64,000 nucleotides of DNA from Epithemia pelagica. Its lineage: Eukaryota > Bacillariophyta > Bacillariophyceae > Surirellales > Surirellaceae. The notes under the pieces are model-generated. The model made no database searches. It worked only from the letters and a program-made list of their open reading frames with translations, and was not told where the DNA came from. The stretch spans positions 4,960,001-5,024,000 of the forward strand of contig OX337228.1 of the NCBI GenBank assembly GCA_946965045.2, written 5' to 3'. The number at the start of each line of letters is the position of its first letter. The first letter of the stretch is position 1. Below are positions 41,600-51,484 of the stretch, piece by piece. Both the position numbers and the translations under genes were made by a program.

Positions 41600-43342
41600 A
41601 TGGAGAATTCATCAAACGCTGACATCATGATGGGAGGCGGAAATAAAGACGATAACAACAACGATGATGGGTTGGATGTTCAAGAAGAACTTGATCGAAA
41701 TGGGCAGCATCACCCGATTGCTGAATTTCTTTATCAGCTTACGAAGATGTTAACAGATGACAATTCGGAAATCATTGAATGGACCGACGGGAGGATTAAA
41801 GTCCACTTTCCAGAGCGCCTCGAGGCTGAAGTTCTGCATAAATATTTCAGGCACTCCAAGTTTGCATCGTTCCAGCGCCAATTGAATTATTTTGGATTCC
41901 GCAAAATTGCTGGCAAAGGCAAAATGTCTCCGTGCTCTTACGTAAACGATGCTGCGACTTCTGATATTCGAAGTTTATTGCTCATCAAACGTAAAACAAA
42001 CGGATCGGCCGCTCGGAAAGCTGCCATGCAGCAACGAGCGGCCGCCATAGCCAACTCCTCGCTCAATCCTTTGCTGCAGTTTCCAGGAGCTGCCGCTGTC
42101 TTGGCCAACAACCCCGCAGCCCTGGCAACGTTGGCAAACCCTCATGCACTCTCGGGAGCCATGGCATTACTTTCTGACAATGCACTCCGAGCTGGACTAT
42201 TGGCACAAGCAAATCCCATGACTGCGAGCACCCCAGGTGCTTCCCCTCAACTAAGTCTGCTACTTCAACAGCAACAGCAGCTTCAACAGCAACAACAACC
42301 ATCACCGGCCGCTCCCCAACCACCAAGTGCTCAAAGTCTCTTGTCCAATTGGAAAACAGAACAAGACAGTGCTTCTGCATTAGGCGGAGTTGCATCGCAA
42401 CCACAACCAAGCCCTGCTACGAGTGCTCCTGGTTCCAACGGACTCTTGCACGTGGACCACACCCAAATTGCTCAGCAGACACAGCAGCTCCAGCAATTAC
42501 AGCAGCAACTCCAACAACTCCAGCAACAACAGCGAAGCCAGCAAAAGGCGCCGGCACCACCGACGGCCGACAAGCAGCCATCCTCTCCACTTGATGTGAC
42601 TTCAGCTACCAATAATTTTTCACAGCCTCAGCCTCAAAAAGAACCCTCAAGCGATGCTGCCGCCAAACCACCTGCGTCTACTCAGTTTGAGCAACTCCTT
42701 GCGGCTCGGTTGGCTGCCGCTAACCCAAGTGCACCAGTCAGTGGTCTTGGTAACCTGGGCGCTGCTTCGGCTGCATTAAAATTGCAGCTTCCTTCAAGCT
42801 CAATAGAAAACCCTGCATCCGCGGCCCTTCAGCAGCAGTTTAGTAGCATGCCCGCCACTGCTGCAATGGATGCTGATTCGGCAACGGCCCCGGCGTCCAA
42901 CAACTTGTTTGAATCGGCGCTCAACCTGAAGAGCCTTTTGCAGGAGCATCAGGCCTCGAACAATCCCTCTACGAGCAATGAGGGTGCTAGCGCTCAAGGA
43001 ACCACAAGAGGATCCTTGATGAATCGCTTACCATCTTCAGGGACCATTTTTCCAAGTGCGGCGTCCTTTGGAAATCTTTTGAACAGCTCAAACCGTCTCT
43101 CATCACTTTTGTCGCTGAGTAGTTTTGGTGGTGGCGGTCCCGGGGTTGGTGGTACTGGTGCAGCAGGTGGGCCTGCTGCTCCAGCTGCAGTAGCGAGTCG
43201 AGCACCATCTCTGGCCGACTTGGCGGCTCTGATTCAACCAAATAATCCTACACAGCTGAATGCGGCCGCATTGGCCGCGCTTCAACAGCACGCCAATTCA
43301 GCAAGCGCTGCTGCCAACCAGTTTCGAACGGAGAACAGCTAA
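41600..43342 (+). CDS. Heat-shock transcription factor, glutamine/alanine-rich
   Basis: A single exon encodes 580 aa. The HSF DNA-binding domain at about 41-131 starts [14 protein letters not shown], contains [19 protein letters not shown] and ends SLLLIKRK. It is nearly the same as the domain of the HSF at 24.7 kb, but no intron interrupts it. After the domain comes an Ala-rich stretch, then runs of Gln ([11 protein letters not shown] and [16 protein letters not shown]) at about 220-315, then Ser/Ala/Asn-rich sequence typical of a transactivation region. The Gln heptad-like run may also serve oligomerisation. Two HSFs with matching domains but different exon structure suggest an old or retro-copied duplication. 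Confidence 0.92.
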   Translation: MENSSNADIMMGGGNKDDNNNDDGLDVQEELDRNGQHHPIAEFLYQLTKMLTDDNSEIIEWTDGRIKVHFPERLEAEVLHKYFRHSKFASFQRQLNYFGFRKIAGKGKMSPCSYVNDAATSDIRSLLLIKRKTNGSAARKAAMQQRAAAIANSSLNPLLQFPGAAAVLANNPAALATLANPHALSGAMALLSDNALRAGLLAQANPMTASTPGASPQLSLLLQQQQQLQQQQQPSPAAPQPPSAQSLLSNWKTEQDSASALGGVASQPQPSPATSAPGSNGLLHVDHTQIAQQTQQLQQLQQQLQQLQQQQRSQQKAPAPPTADKQPSSPLDVTSATNNFSQPQPQKEPSSDAAAKPPASTQFEQLLAARLAAANPSAPVSGLGNLGAASAALKLQLPSSSIENPASAALQQQFSSMPATAAMDADSATAPASNNLFESALNLKSLLQEHQASNNPSTSNEGASAQGTTRGSLMNRLPSSGTIFPSAASFGNLLNSSNRLSSLLSLSSFGGGGPGVGGTGAAGGPAAPAAVASRAPSLADLAALIQPNNPTQLNAAALAALQQHANSASAAANQFRTENS

Positions 43343-43610
43343 TGGATGATGATATTCTTTTGCACCTACATGAACATAATGAAACATGAACCTGAGGTAT
43401 AATTTTTTATTGCTTCTTTGATCAGCGATGACTTACATAGTGTGGTTGCACATGATGATAGCTCTTTCTATAACAGTAACTCTTGTAACCTTTGACTTTG
43501 TTCAAATTCGGCTTTTAGCTTGGTACTCCTAAGTCAGCCATGACTTGATGGGAGTATGTATACATAGCATCGTCAGTTAATGCAAGATGGGCGATAGTCC
43601 AAATAATGCT

Positions 43611-45294
43611 TCATTCCCCTTTTTCAAATAGCGCACTGTAGACCACTGGAGCGAACGTTTTCATGACAACTACAGTGAAGCATACGTGTACTAATCTTGC
43701 CTCAATACCACGCAAATAGGTCCGCTTCAGTCCTTTCCAGCCCTTATTCTCCAGCTCTTGCCAGAACAAGTTGCCTGGAGAAACTTTCTCCCCAGCTTTC
43801 TTGGCGTCTTGAATTTTCGATACAAGGACATCCAATGGAAGGGTGATTAAAGTAGAGAAAACTCCTCCAAGAAAAGACGCATAGCTCCTCTGAAGGAAAC
43901 TCAAGCTTTGCCCTTCACTCAAAAAGTTCAAGAACAATGATTCAAATAAGTCTGCAAACAGGAATCTCGACGACCAGTCTAGGACACGCTTAGTGGCAAA
44001 CACGCTTGAACCTTTCATGAGGCTGCTCGCACCCTCATTCTTCACTATATCATAGCCAATCATCGCACTTAAATAAATTGTTCGAAAAACACTCATATGC
44101 TCGCGAAAGATGGGGTCAGTCATCACGCGAGTTTTAAGAAGCAATGTGGGGGATAACACGTAACCCTGAAAACCACCAGCTATTCCTCCTGCAAGGCACA
44201 TCGCCAGCTGTATTGGGATTATCTCTTTGTCGGCCATCGGAACCAACGCACGTGAAGCCAATGTATGTGCCTGGAAAATCATTAGTAAGTCGCTGGTAAA
44301 ACACTGTCAATCGCCAGTACTTGTCCGTCCCATCATTACTTACCAATCCAAACACTGAGCCCTTGAATACAGCCTGTATGAATCCCCAAGGAATAAAGCC
44401 ATCCCATAGGCCACCAATTCCCTTCTCACTGGTGATAGATTTGATTGAGTCGAGATACGAATAATGCTCTTCATCGTGGGTTTGCATATCGATCTTAAGA
44501 AATTCTAATACGTGACCAATCATCCATTCAAAAGCGAGAGTCACCAAAGCGGACACAATGAGTCTCTTTGAGACTTCTGTTCCTAGGCCTCCCTGAGACC
44601 CACCTCGTATGGCCAAACACAACTTGCAGTTTTTCGACTCTCGGTTGACATCGCGTGTAGATTGCAGCTCGGAGGTCCTCATAGCAAAGGGCGTCGCCAA
44701 CCTAACGTTGTCATTGTCTTTACCGTTTACATTTTTTGGATATCTTTTTTCATGATAGGCGATATCCAAATGCAGCCTGGTTCCGTCTCGTTTGTTGGAT
44801 CTCAAGGAGTCATTTGAGAGCATACTGCAGAGTCCGTCGGTATCATTATCTTCCTCCTCATAATCGTCTTCTTCGAAATCCTCACCATGCCTTAAATTGT
44901 CCCGGTAAGAAGCTTCAAATGATTCGAGAGGATCGGAGTCAATGAGTGATCGAGAGAAGTCGACATCGGATTTGAAGAAATGGCCGTGGAGAAAATTTCT
45001 CGGCAATGCCATGTAGGATATTCTATCAACATCGTCGAGTTCACCACTGCCTGGCATAGTTCTGTTATCTCTTTGTCCCACTGTGCTGCATGTCGACGGA
45101 TGCCTAGAGACAGGACAAATGGCATGACCAATCTTGGCTGAATCTGATATGGAGACAAAGAATGAGCATTTGTCGGACCTCATCGACAACCCGCTATGTA
45201 CGGAGCATGTCAACAAAAGTAAGTTGAAGATGGTGGAACGGCATGTTGGTGATAGGGGCGCCATGATTGTTCTTTTATCCATGCTCGTTGGCAT
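43611..45294 (-). CDS. Divergent mitochondrial-carrier-family protein with N-terminal signal-like leader
   Basis: Two exons, 45294-44344 and 44270-43611, give 536 aa. The splice (GGATTG|GTAAGT to TTCCAG|GCACAT) joins KGSVFGL to AHTLASRALVPM. The carrier part begins at about residue 225. LVTLAFEWMIGHVLEFLKID and GLWDGFIPWGFIQAVFKG form the first repeat. CLAGGIAGGFQGYVLSPTLLLKTRV begins the second. GGVFSTLITLPLDVLVSKIQ begins the third, ending GLKRTYLRGIEARLVHVCF. The PX[DE]XX[KR] signatures are weakened (PTLLLK, PLDVLV), so the substrate cannot be guessed. The first ~40 residues look like a signal peptide, followed by about 180 acidic residues, unlike ordinary carriers. A plastid-envelope or ER location is therefore worth considering. 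Confidence 0.72.
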
Positions 45295-45395
45295 CTACGA
45301 TCTCCATGGGTCGTCCTTAGAGAAAAATGTGAGGCTAATGAAGGGGGCAATTTTATCAAAGAAAAGTTGATGGGTCGTCGGACGGACGGACGTCG

Positions 45396-45436
45396 GTATG
45401 AACTCCTAGCTAGAGAGCTCTAGCTCTAATGTAAAA
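45396..45436. repeat. Dispersed CTAGCTAG motif copy
   Basis: AACTCCTAGCTAGAGAGCTC with CTAGCTCTAATG follows a short GACGGACGGACG run. Located between the carrier-like gene start and the SET gene end. Confidence 0.5.
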
Positions 45437-45467
45437 TAATGTACGCCAAGCTTGTAAGAGTAGATGG

Positions 45468-46277
45468 CTATCTCTCTACGGATACTCCGTTCATCCTATC
45501 CGTATTCGGTGTCTCCGTCTCAATGAAGGGTTCATGAACTACGAAATCATTGCATTCGGCAAAATTCAGCGTGACGCCTTTGTTTTTGGCAAAGTTGCGC
45601 AACCATTCGGGGGCCTTGCCATGTCGTCGATAGTCGTCGTATAGTTCTTCGTCCTTTGCAATATCTCGTAACGCCACCAAGTTGATGCCTTTGTCGGTTG
45701 CTCGGTAAACAGTGTTTGGTTTCAAGTTATGATTCAGCCCGTTTCCAGGAATCCACATGCCAAAGAATCGATCTTCATCATCGCCTTGAGTCTGTGGTAG
45801 TGAGTAACCGAATCGATCAGTGTGTTTATTGAATCCCCATAGATAATCTTTGACGTATGAAAGTCGCGCATCAAAGTTATCCTCTCGGGATGGAGTTTGG
45901 CAAAATGATTCGATGTCGTCCACTGATTGGAACTCCATCAGATTAACACCCACCAGACCAACACGGAGAACAGTGTCCTTGGCAATATCCTCCACGGCAA
46001 AGAGTCCCACTCCAAACTCAGTTTCTCTCCAATCAACATCCACTTCCCATCCTTTCTCGGCGTTCTTCCATTGGCTCTGTAGCCCTATTCTATCGTTCCA
46101 GTCGACAGTATCCGAATGGATCGTATTGACCAGTGTTCTCTGTTCTTCTTGGTGACGTGGAGCACATGGAAATGGAGAAGTTCTGAATTTGCCCATTCTT
46201 CTTGTGAGCATAGTACCAACAGCTCTGGTTGGACCTGTTACCAGAGGCCTCAACAAACTTAACAGAGTTGATCTCAT
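45468..46277 (-). CDS. SET-domain protein with probable mitochondrial leader
   Basis: A single exon encodes 269 aa. The first 35 residues (LLSLLRPLVTGPTRAVGTML then RRMGKFRTSP) are basic and hydroxylated, typical of mitochondrial targeting. A compact SET fold follows: FGVGLFAVEDIAKDTVLRVG near 89-108, then GNGLNHNLKPNTVYRATD and NLVALRDIAKDEELYDDYR near 175-220. The NHxxxPN and DDY motifs are the SAM- and lysine-binding parts of SET enzymes. No post-SET cysteine motif and no histone-binding domain are present, so a non-histone substrate is more likely. Divergent with GEMIN2 over 285 bp. Confidence 0.75.
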   Translation of the reverse strand: MRSTLLSLLRPLVTGPTRAVGTMLTRRMGKFRTSPFPCAPRHQEEQRTLVNTIHSDTVDWNDRIGLQSQWKNAEKGWEVDVDWRETEFGVGLFAVEDIAKDTVLRVGLVGVNLMEFQSVDDIESFCQTPSREDNFDARLSYVKDYLWGFNKHTDRFGYSLPQTQGDDEDRFFGMWIPGNGLNHNLKPNTVYRATDKGINLVALRDIAKDEELYDDYRRHGKAPEWLRNFAKNKGVTLNFAECNDFVVHEPFIETETPNTDRMNGVSVER

Positions 46278-46562
46278 TTTCGTTTGGATGGAGAAGAGGG
46301 GGAGGATGCCTTGACTTGTAGAGTGAAAAGTTTAGTAGAGTATCGGGATCTAACTATCTAGAGCTAGTAGGATCTAACTAGTAGGAGTAGAATATTCTAA
46401 GTATCTATTCGAAGATCCATATCTGTTGTTGCGAGAGTCATTACTCCTAGTTCATACTTTCATGAAGGCGTCGTGAATCCTCAATCCTCTCGACAGACAT
46501 CTTTATTCATTTTTATCTCGCTGTTTGAATCTCGTTGTTTGAATTAAAATCAACGCTTTGCT
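46278..46562. promoter_or_regulatory. Divergent promoter with dispersed TAGGAGTA motifs
   Basis: 285 bp between SET and GEMIN2 starts. Contains ATCTAGAGCTAGTAGGATC, then AACTAGTAGGAGTAGAAT (about 46377-46394) and TTACTCCTAG (about 46440-46449). Both promoters must lie here. Confidence 0.45.
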
Positions 46563-47654
46563 ATGTCGCAGCAACCGTGCCTTCCAGTAGGACTTCGGAG
46601 AAAGCGTCCAAATGAGGGATCTGAATCACACAGGCCAAACTGGACGAATGTTGCTTCAATGGACGCTATGGAATACATGCAGCGTGTTGTTTCCGAAGCG
46701 AGCGCCTTGCCTGATATGTTTATAGCAGGATCTAGTGACGATGAAGATCCAAGGGAGAAAGAAGATAAGACAACTAAGGTTGACGACAGCACAAATTCAA
46801 TGCAGTCATTGTCATCGCCAGCAGCAATCAAACAGCCCGATCATAGCAACAAGAAAACGAAGAAAGGCTCCTCACCGTCTCCGTTTCTAGGTGGATCCGC
46901 GGCAGCACTCGAGTATCTCGTGTCAGGAGACACGGATATGGTACCTCCACCAAGTGATCATCATGTTCCCGTCGCAGGAAAGACATGGGCAGAACGAACC
47001 TTGGATGCTTTTTCACGCCTAAGACTCTACGTGGAACAAGTTAAGGAAGCAAGTGGCGGTGTCGTCGAGAAAACCATAGCTGTGCCACCGATGAAAGACC
47101 GAGCAGGATGGCATGAGTTTTGCGTTGGTAAGCAAGACTCCGAGGGAAATGCCGGGGACTACTTTCAAGATGATTCCGACAATACTAATATGAGAGATAC
47201 CGAGGAGTCTGATGTTATTGGCATGACGGATAACGATGTCCCGCTATGGAGGCAGGGATTGCCACCTGAAACTGGTTTTCATCTGCCAACAACCAGTTTG
47301 TTATTGCAGATGGATCAAGTCATGGTCCGTCGGGTCTTGTCGCATTTGACTTATTTTGTTTGCGAAGGATGGGCTTTGACACCAGCGCGGTCAGCTTGGT
47401 TGTATGCATTAGCGACTCGCATGGATCGTCCTGTCCATCGCGACGACGCTGTTGAGATCTACAAGTTAGTGAAGCGCTTGACTGCGATGCGAGCCGAGTT
47501 GAAGCCGCCATTGATAGCACAGGAAAACGAAGACTCTTTGTCCAAGACAACAGATACGTTGCTCGGTCGCATCAATACTCTTATTCTCATTTTTGCTGTT
47601 TATTTTGAGCAAGGTGGAGGTTATGAATCGGTAATGCAACCCGTAGCCAAATGA
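46563..47654 (+). CDS. GEMIN2: Gemin2 / SIP1 (SMN complex component)
   Basis: A single exon encodes 363 aa. Gemin2 holds the Sm-protein ring during assembly of spliceosomal snRNPs. N-terminal segment PCLPVGLRRKR resembles the conserved extended arm. PNWTNVASMDAMEYMQRVVSEA follows. The helical C-terminal domain is characteristic: MVRRVLSHLTYFVCEGWALT, ARSAWLYALATRMDRPVHRD, then LVKRLTAMRAEL and INTLILIFAVYFEQGGGYES. Acidic and Ser-rich inserts lie between, making it longer than the ~280-aa human protein. The stop lies only 35 bp from the stop of the convergent PIG-C gene, so the two transcripts probably overlap at their 3' ends. Confidence 0.85.
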   Translation: MSQQPCLPVGLRRKRPNEGSESHRPNWTNVASMDAMEYMQRVVSEASALPDMFIAGSSDDEDPREKEDKTTKVDDSTNSMQSLSSPAAIKQPDHSNKKTKKGSSPSPFLGGSAAALEYLVSGDTDMVPPPSDHHVPVAGKTWAERTLDAFSRLRLYVEQVKEASGGVVEKTIAVPPMKDRAGWHEFCVGKQDSEGNAGDYFQDDSDNTNMRDTEESDVIGMTDNDVPLWRQGLPPETGFHLPTTSLLLQMDQVMVRRVLSHLTYFVCEGWALTPARSAWLYALATRMDRPVHRDDAVEIYKLVKRLTAMRAELKPPLIAQENEDSLSKTTDTLLGRINTLILIFAVYFEQGGGYESVMQPVAK

Positions 47655-47689
47655 GAACCCAACTCTCCAGAAAGATAAGCTGTGCCATA

Positions 47690-48882
47690 TCATACAGACT
47701 TGTCCTTGCTGTTTGATGGAGGAATAATAATATTATCTGCCGAAGGGATGTCCCAAGGTCCTCTCAAATGCACCTTGTGTGATTGTAGGTAGTATTTCCA
47801 ACAAGGCAAGACCACCAACAAGATGGCTATTATGACGCCAAAAGAATGAAGCAGTTGCTTTGCATCATCGTAACATTCACACAAAATCGCTGTAGATAAC
47901 GATAGCAAAAAGGTGACAATGGCGAGAATGGCTGGATCCAAGAAGAAGTCAGAAATCACCAGGGGACGTTGTCAACATTTCACGGCATCATGTTTTGTCG
48001 TCGAAACTTACGACTTGTGGTGGCAGGATACGCCTTGGCCAATTCGTGGCGTGTGAGAGGGTAAAAGGCAAATGAAATGACTGCGATCAAGCAAAGCACG
48101 TAGCCCGTCAGGTTGTCGTTTAGTCGGCTGATTAACAAGACGGTCGCGAAGAAAGCCGCATTTAGGGATATTGTGCCTCCTTCGAAGGTGGGACGTGAGT
48201 AAAATCCACCAGATCCTGAGGACCAGTTGTCCTGCATGGCTTGATCGTTTTCTTTTTGTCTATGTTGGGATGTTGTCATATCTTCTCCATTCGCGTAGGC
48301 ATAGTCACAGAGCAGCAGATGTAGAATCATTCCATAAAGGGCCAAGGTTTGGACAGCATCATCCGCGTAGGATGCGGTCAAGGATTGCAACAAGGAGGAC
48401 AAGACGCGAAGCAAGATTCCTATCAGACAAGCATCCGTCAAGCGGTGACGTGCTTTACTGGTAAGGGAAGGTCGTTTTCGTTCAGTGGCAGAAGTGTAGT
48501 TGAACACAACTACCATGAGCAAGGCTACCATCATGACGAAAGAGGAGAGTTCGTTCTTCTGCTTCTGATGTAGTCGTCTCTGGTACGAAACATATTCATC
48601 TTGTCGCTGATTCACGAGTAAGATATGATACCTCAGTAGAAAATTCAAAGTCAGAGCTACTTCCTGGACGACCACCAGATTTTGAGAAACGTAGAAGAGC
48701 AAAGACATGGGATAAGGGCAGGTCTGTGCATATTTTGACCAAAGACCATTGTAATCAACAAAGTCTCGGCCTCCCTCTGTACTGTCATTGTCGCTTTGGT
48801 TGTGTTCAATCGAAACTTTGGGATTCCATAAGCAACCACGTTGCGAATGGGGTTCAACGGTCCCGGTACCCGGTAGTGCCAT
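47690..48882 (-). CDS. PIGC: PIG-C / GPI2, subunit of the GPI-GlcNAc transferase
   Basis: Two exons, 48882-48012 and 47931-47690, give 370 aa. PIG-C is part of the ER complex that starts GPI-anchor synthesis by adding GlcNAc to phosphatidylinositol. Conserved features: YPMSLLFYVSQNLVVVQEVA at the first membrane segment, YADDAVQTLALYGMILHLLL, GGTISLNAAFFATVLLISRL, then AVISFAFYPLTRHEL and a C-terminal RGPWDIP. The intron (AGTC|GTAAGT to GATCCAG|CCATTC) uses a split Pro codon and restores ATTSPILAIVTFLLSL. Six or more membrane segments are visible. Ser-rich inserts make it longer than the ~297-aa human protein. Confidence 0.85.
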
Positions 48883-48982
48883 CTTGAACTGTGAATGCCA
48901 TGGTCATGGGCGCTCTACGGTTTAGATTTCGCTAGTAGTTAGTATTAATACTTCCCGGTGTCGAGTCCTTTCAAGGAGGGAC

Positions 48983-49088
48983 CGCCCGGCGCGGAGGGTA
49001 GAATGACGAGGAGGGCAATGGTCGAGGAGGGCGCACGCCCGACAAGACAATTGCCCGTCGAGTCATTCTCCCGACAAGCCGGGCGCGC
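48983..49088. repeat. GC-rich long imperfect hairpin
   Basis: Left arm parts CGCCCGGC (48983-48990), AGAATGAC (about 48999-49007) and GGGCAAT (about 49013-49019) are mirrored in order on the right by ATTGCCC (about 49050-49056), GTCATTCT (about 49062-49069) and GCCGGGCG (about 49078-49085). At the centre GGGCGCACGCCC closes the loop. The block stands out as much more GC-rich than its surroundings. It may be a MITE or a structured RNA. Confidence 0.6.
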
Positions 49089-49128
49089 CCGACGCGAGAG
49101 GACGGCCAGACACAGGGAAGTAGTAAAC

Positions 49129-49328
49129 TTACTCCCTATCAAGCTGTGTAGGTAGTGAGAAATTCCTGGAAGCCATGTCACAATGTGTCACACCAGTGTC
49201 ACACAAGTGTCACACACGAGAGGGAAACCGCGCGACTCGCACGAAACTACTTCCCGGTGGTACAAAAAATTCTTACTGTAGTATAAAAATGTGAGACGAA
49301 CTACCTACACAGTCTGGTATGGAGTTAG
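49129..49328. repeat. Imperfect inverted repeats about 140 bp apart
   Basis: Left 49129-49156 (ACTCCCTATCAAGC, then TGTGTAGGTAGT) pairs with right 49300-49328 (ACTACCTACACA, then GTCTGGTATGGAGT); the 13-bp core CTGTGTAGGTAGT is exact. Could be the ends of a short decayed element. Confidence 0.5.
49176..49217. repeat. Short tandem repeat, GTGTCACA-type unit
   Basis: Four near-identical units of about 11 bp, each containing GTCACA (GTGTCACACCA, GTGTCACACAA, GTGTCACACAC). Lies between the arms of the preceding inverted repeat. Confidence 0.7.
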
Positions 49329-49339
49329 TCATAGAGTAC

Positions 49340-50188
49340 CTAGTGTCTATTCTACCCCGGTCCTCATATGAGGACAAATCCTCATATGAGGCCACTTTTC
49401 AACGTAGCATGTCAAATCATTCATGTACTCCTAAGTGGTTTTTAAGTTCAGATTCGTAATCTCCATACTTGAAAACGTACCCCGTGGTATTCTCATGGTT
49501 TAATTGTGATGAGTAGTGACAATACAGTATCAAAAACAGAATTCATCCATGTTGGAGCGATGGTGATTTTCTAAACTGAGTGTTTGGAGGGGATAAAACA
49601 GAAGACAATCAACCTGATGAGTGTTATTATCCCTAGTGATGATGACCAGTTGTCCTTTGCCTGATTGAGGCATCAGATTGAGAGAATTCAGCCAAAACAA
49701 GCCTCCATCACCACAGAGGAAAATTCTGAGACCGTAACAGCATTCGACACCAATACAGGGTCAAATGCGGCGTCTGAGCCTCCTGCACCCCAACAGTTCA
49801 TGTACAGAAAGCACAGACACCTTCAGGGAACCAGGAAAGTGCAGTGGGAGACTCAAATCCGCCAATGTATGTGAAGACAGTTGATTTCCCTCGACAAAAT
49901 GGTTGGATTTGCCCTACATAAACTGGATGGATGCATTTTCCAACACACGTAGTGTCTTGCCACATAAACATAGAACATAATGGTTGATTGTGGTCTATTA
50001 CTTTTCTATTTTAGTAGTTCATTTTTTTGGTAGAACGGCAGATTCCCATGGTTGGGTTACATTTTTTGTCGATAGCTTCGTACAAAAGCTACTGTGGTCT
50101 ACGTAGATATGATTTTAGTAGGATTGTCCTCATATGAGGACAAGCGCTGTCCTCATATGAGGACAAACCGGGGTAGAATAGACACTAG
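49340..50188. mobile_element. 0.85-kb inverted-repeat element with subterminal palindromes (MITE-like)
   Basis: The left end 49340-49361 reads CTAGTGTCTATTCTACCCCG and on; the right end 50167-50188 is its exact reverse complement over 22 bp. Just inside each end lie two copies of the palindrome CCTCATATGAGG (left about 49372-49410, right about 50126-50165), four in all. The outermost CTAG is palindromic, so the target duplication may be TA or CTAG. No transposase is encoded; the only sizeable frame (49665-49874) has no domain. Duplicated palindromes next to the ends look like transposase-binding sites. This element is different in sequence from the one at 39-40 kb. Confidence 0.72.
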
Positions 50189-51484
50189 AAGCAACCTGAC
50201 TAATTTGGCAGCCTGACTAAATTTGGTGGGCGGAATTCTGGGGTCACCGCGATGCCACCGTAGAAAACTTTGACAATTTATAACGTAACTTCTACTTAAC
50301 CAATTTTGGAATTTGAAGTGTCATTCAAAAGCCCAGAACGAGATCTGTCGATTGGGCACTTCAAAATGTGTTTTTGGCGCCAAATGGATGAAGGAAAGTT
50401 TAAATTGGTAGTCTAACCTAGCTACCTGCCCACACACAATCTCGATCAGATTTGGTGCAGTCTAGCAAGAAACGACAGTGACAAAGTCAGCATCCATCAA
50501 GGTAGCATGAATGCATAGTGTGTACCCAACAACTTCATTGTTGTCAACATGCTACCTTCAGCTCCAACAGTATCATATTCATCCCACAGACCTGATGATA
50601 CACGCAGGAACCACTGTTGACATTCTCGCTGTGTCTTGTCCAGAAGGACTGGCATCTCGACTCCAAGGGAACCAGCAGTATGAACAAGAAGAACTTGATC
50701 CTGTCTATTGAAAAAGCCATGAAGGACATGAAAGACAATGAATAGGGGAGAAATCCGATTAATTAGTGTTATAGTGAGAAGTTACGTGTCAATTCACGTG
50801 ATAGCCCGTATAAAACATTTTGGTCCAAATTAATACGGGCTATCGCGGTGCCAAATTGTCAGGTAGACCAGATATTTGCCAGAATCCAGAAATCCAGAAA
50901 ATCCTGAATAACTCGACCGGGTGTTGATCTTTTTCAAAACAAAGATTATCAGCAGATAGAGCTCGTCGAGCTCTGTCGATTCCGCTGCTTAAAATTGAAA
51001 AAAGGCAACATGGTCGTGACTCAGAATTTCTGGCGTGACTCGTGCGCCAAACCGTCAGGTTGCTTCTAGGAGTAGTCGGTATCAAATTCCCAATCAATTT
51101 ATTTTTAAAATTTGAATTCGACGGTGTCAAGAAGCATCGTTGCTTCCGAGCGTACAACGGGGCCACGTCACAAATTCTGAGCGTACACGTATGGAATAGG
51201 AAATAAAGATCTATTTATCATGAAAGGAACGACCGCTTCAGATTGTCCACTATATGGTCGAAGCACTTCCTAGAGCTCGCAGGGGCGGCTACGAGGTCGG
51301 ATTTATATTATGAGGAATCCAAACGAGAGCATTGTTGCTTGTTGCCCCTCCCTCTGGACATACAACCCGTAAGTGAACCGCTGGGGGGTGATTGAAGGCA
51401 CATGATGATTGTGTGTGAAATGGGGACCCTTCCCTCGTTTATTTTTGTTCTCTATGGCTCTTCGTTTAACTTCTGAATGAGAAC
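50189..51484. other. Intergenic region upstream of FIT2-like gene
   Basis: About 1.3 kb without a credible gene. Contains a 12-bp inverted repeat (listed), a dispersed motif copy TTCTAGGAGTAGTC at about 51065-51078, and an AAATTGTCAGGTAG tract. The FIT2-like promoter is at its right end. Confidence 0.45.
50800..50844. repeat. 12-bp inverted repeat hairpin
   Basis: GATAGCCCGTAT at 50800-50811 and its exact reverse complement at 50833-50844, with a 21-nt AT-rich loop. Isolated from any gene. Could be a small hairpin element. Confidence 0.7.

Larger units (their letters stand above)
48883..49339. other. Repeat-rich intergenic sequence upstream of PIG-C
   Basis: Starts with the PIG-C leader/promoter. 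ACTTCCCGGTG occurs twice in direct orientation (near 48951 and 49249), and its reverse complement part GGGAAGTAGT near 49115. A GC-rich hairpin, a tandem repeat and an imperfect inverted pair (listed separately) lie between, so this looks like a nest of small insertions. Confidence 0.5.

Noticed and set aside
49665..49874. 69-residue frame inside the 0.85-kb element as a transposase
   Set aside because: Far too short and without a DDE/D or DNA-binding signature.
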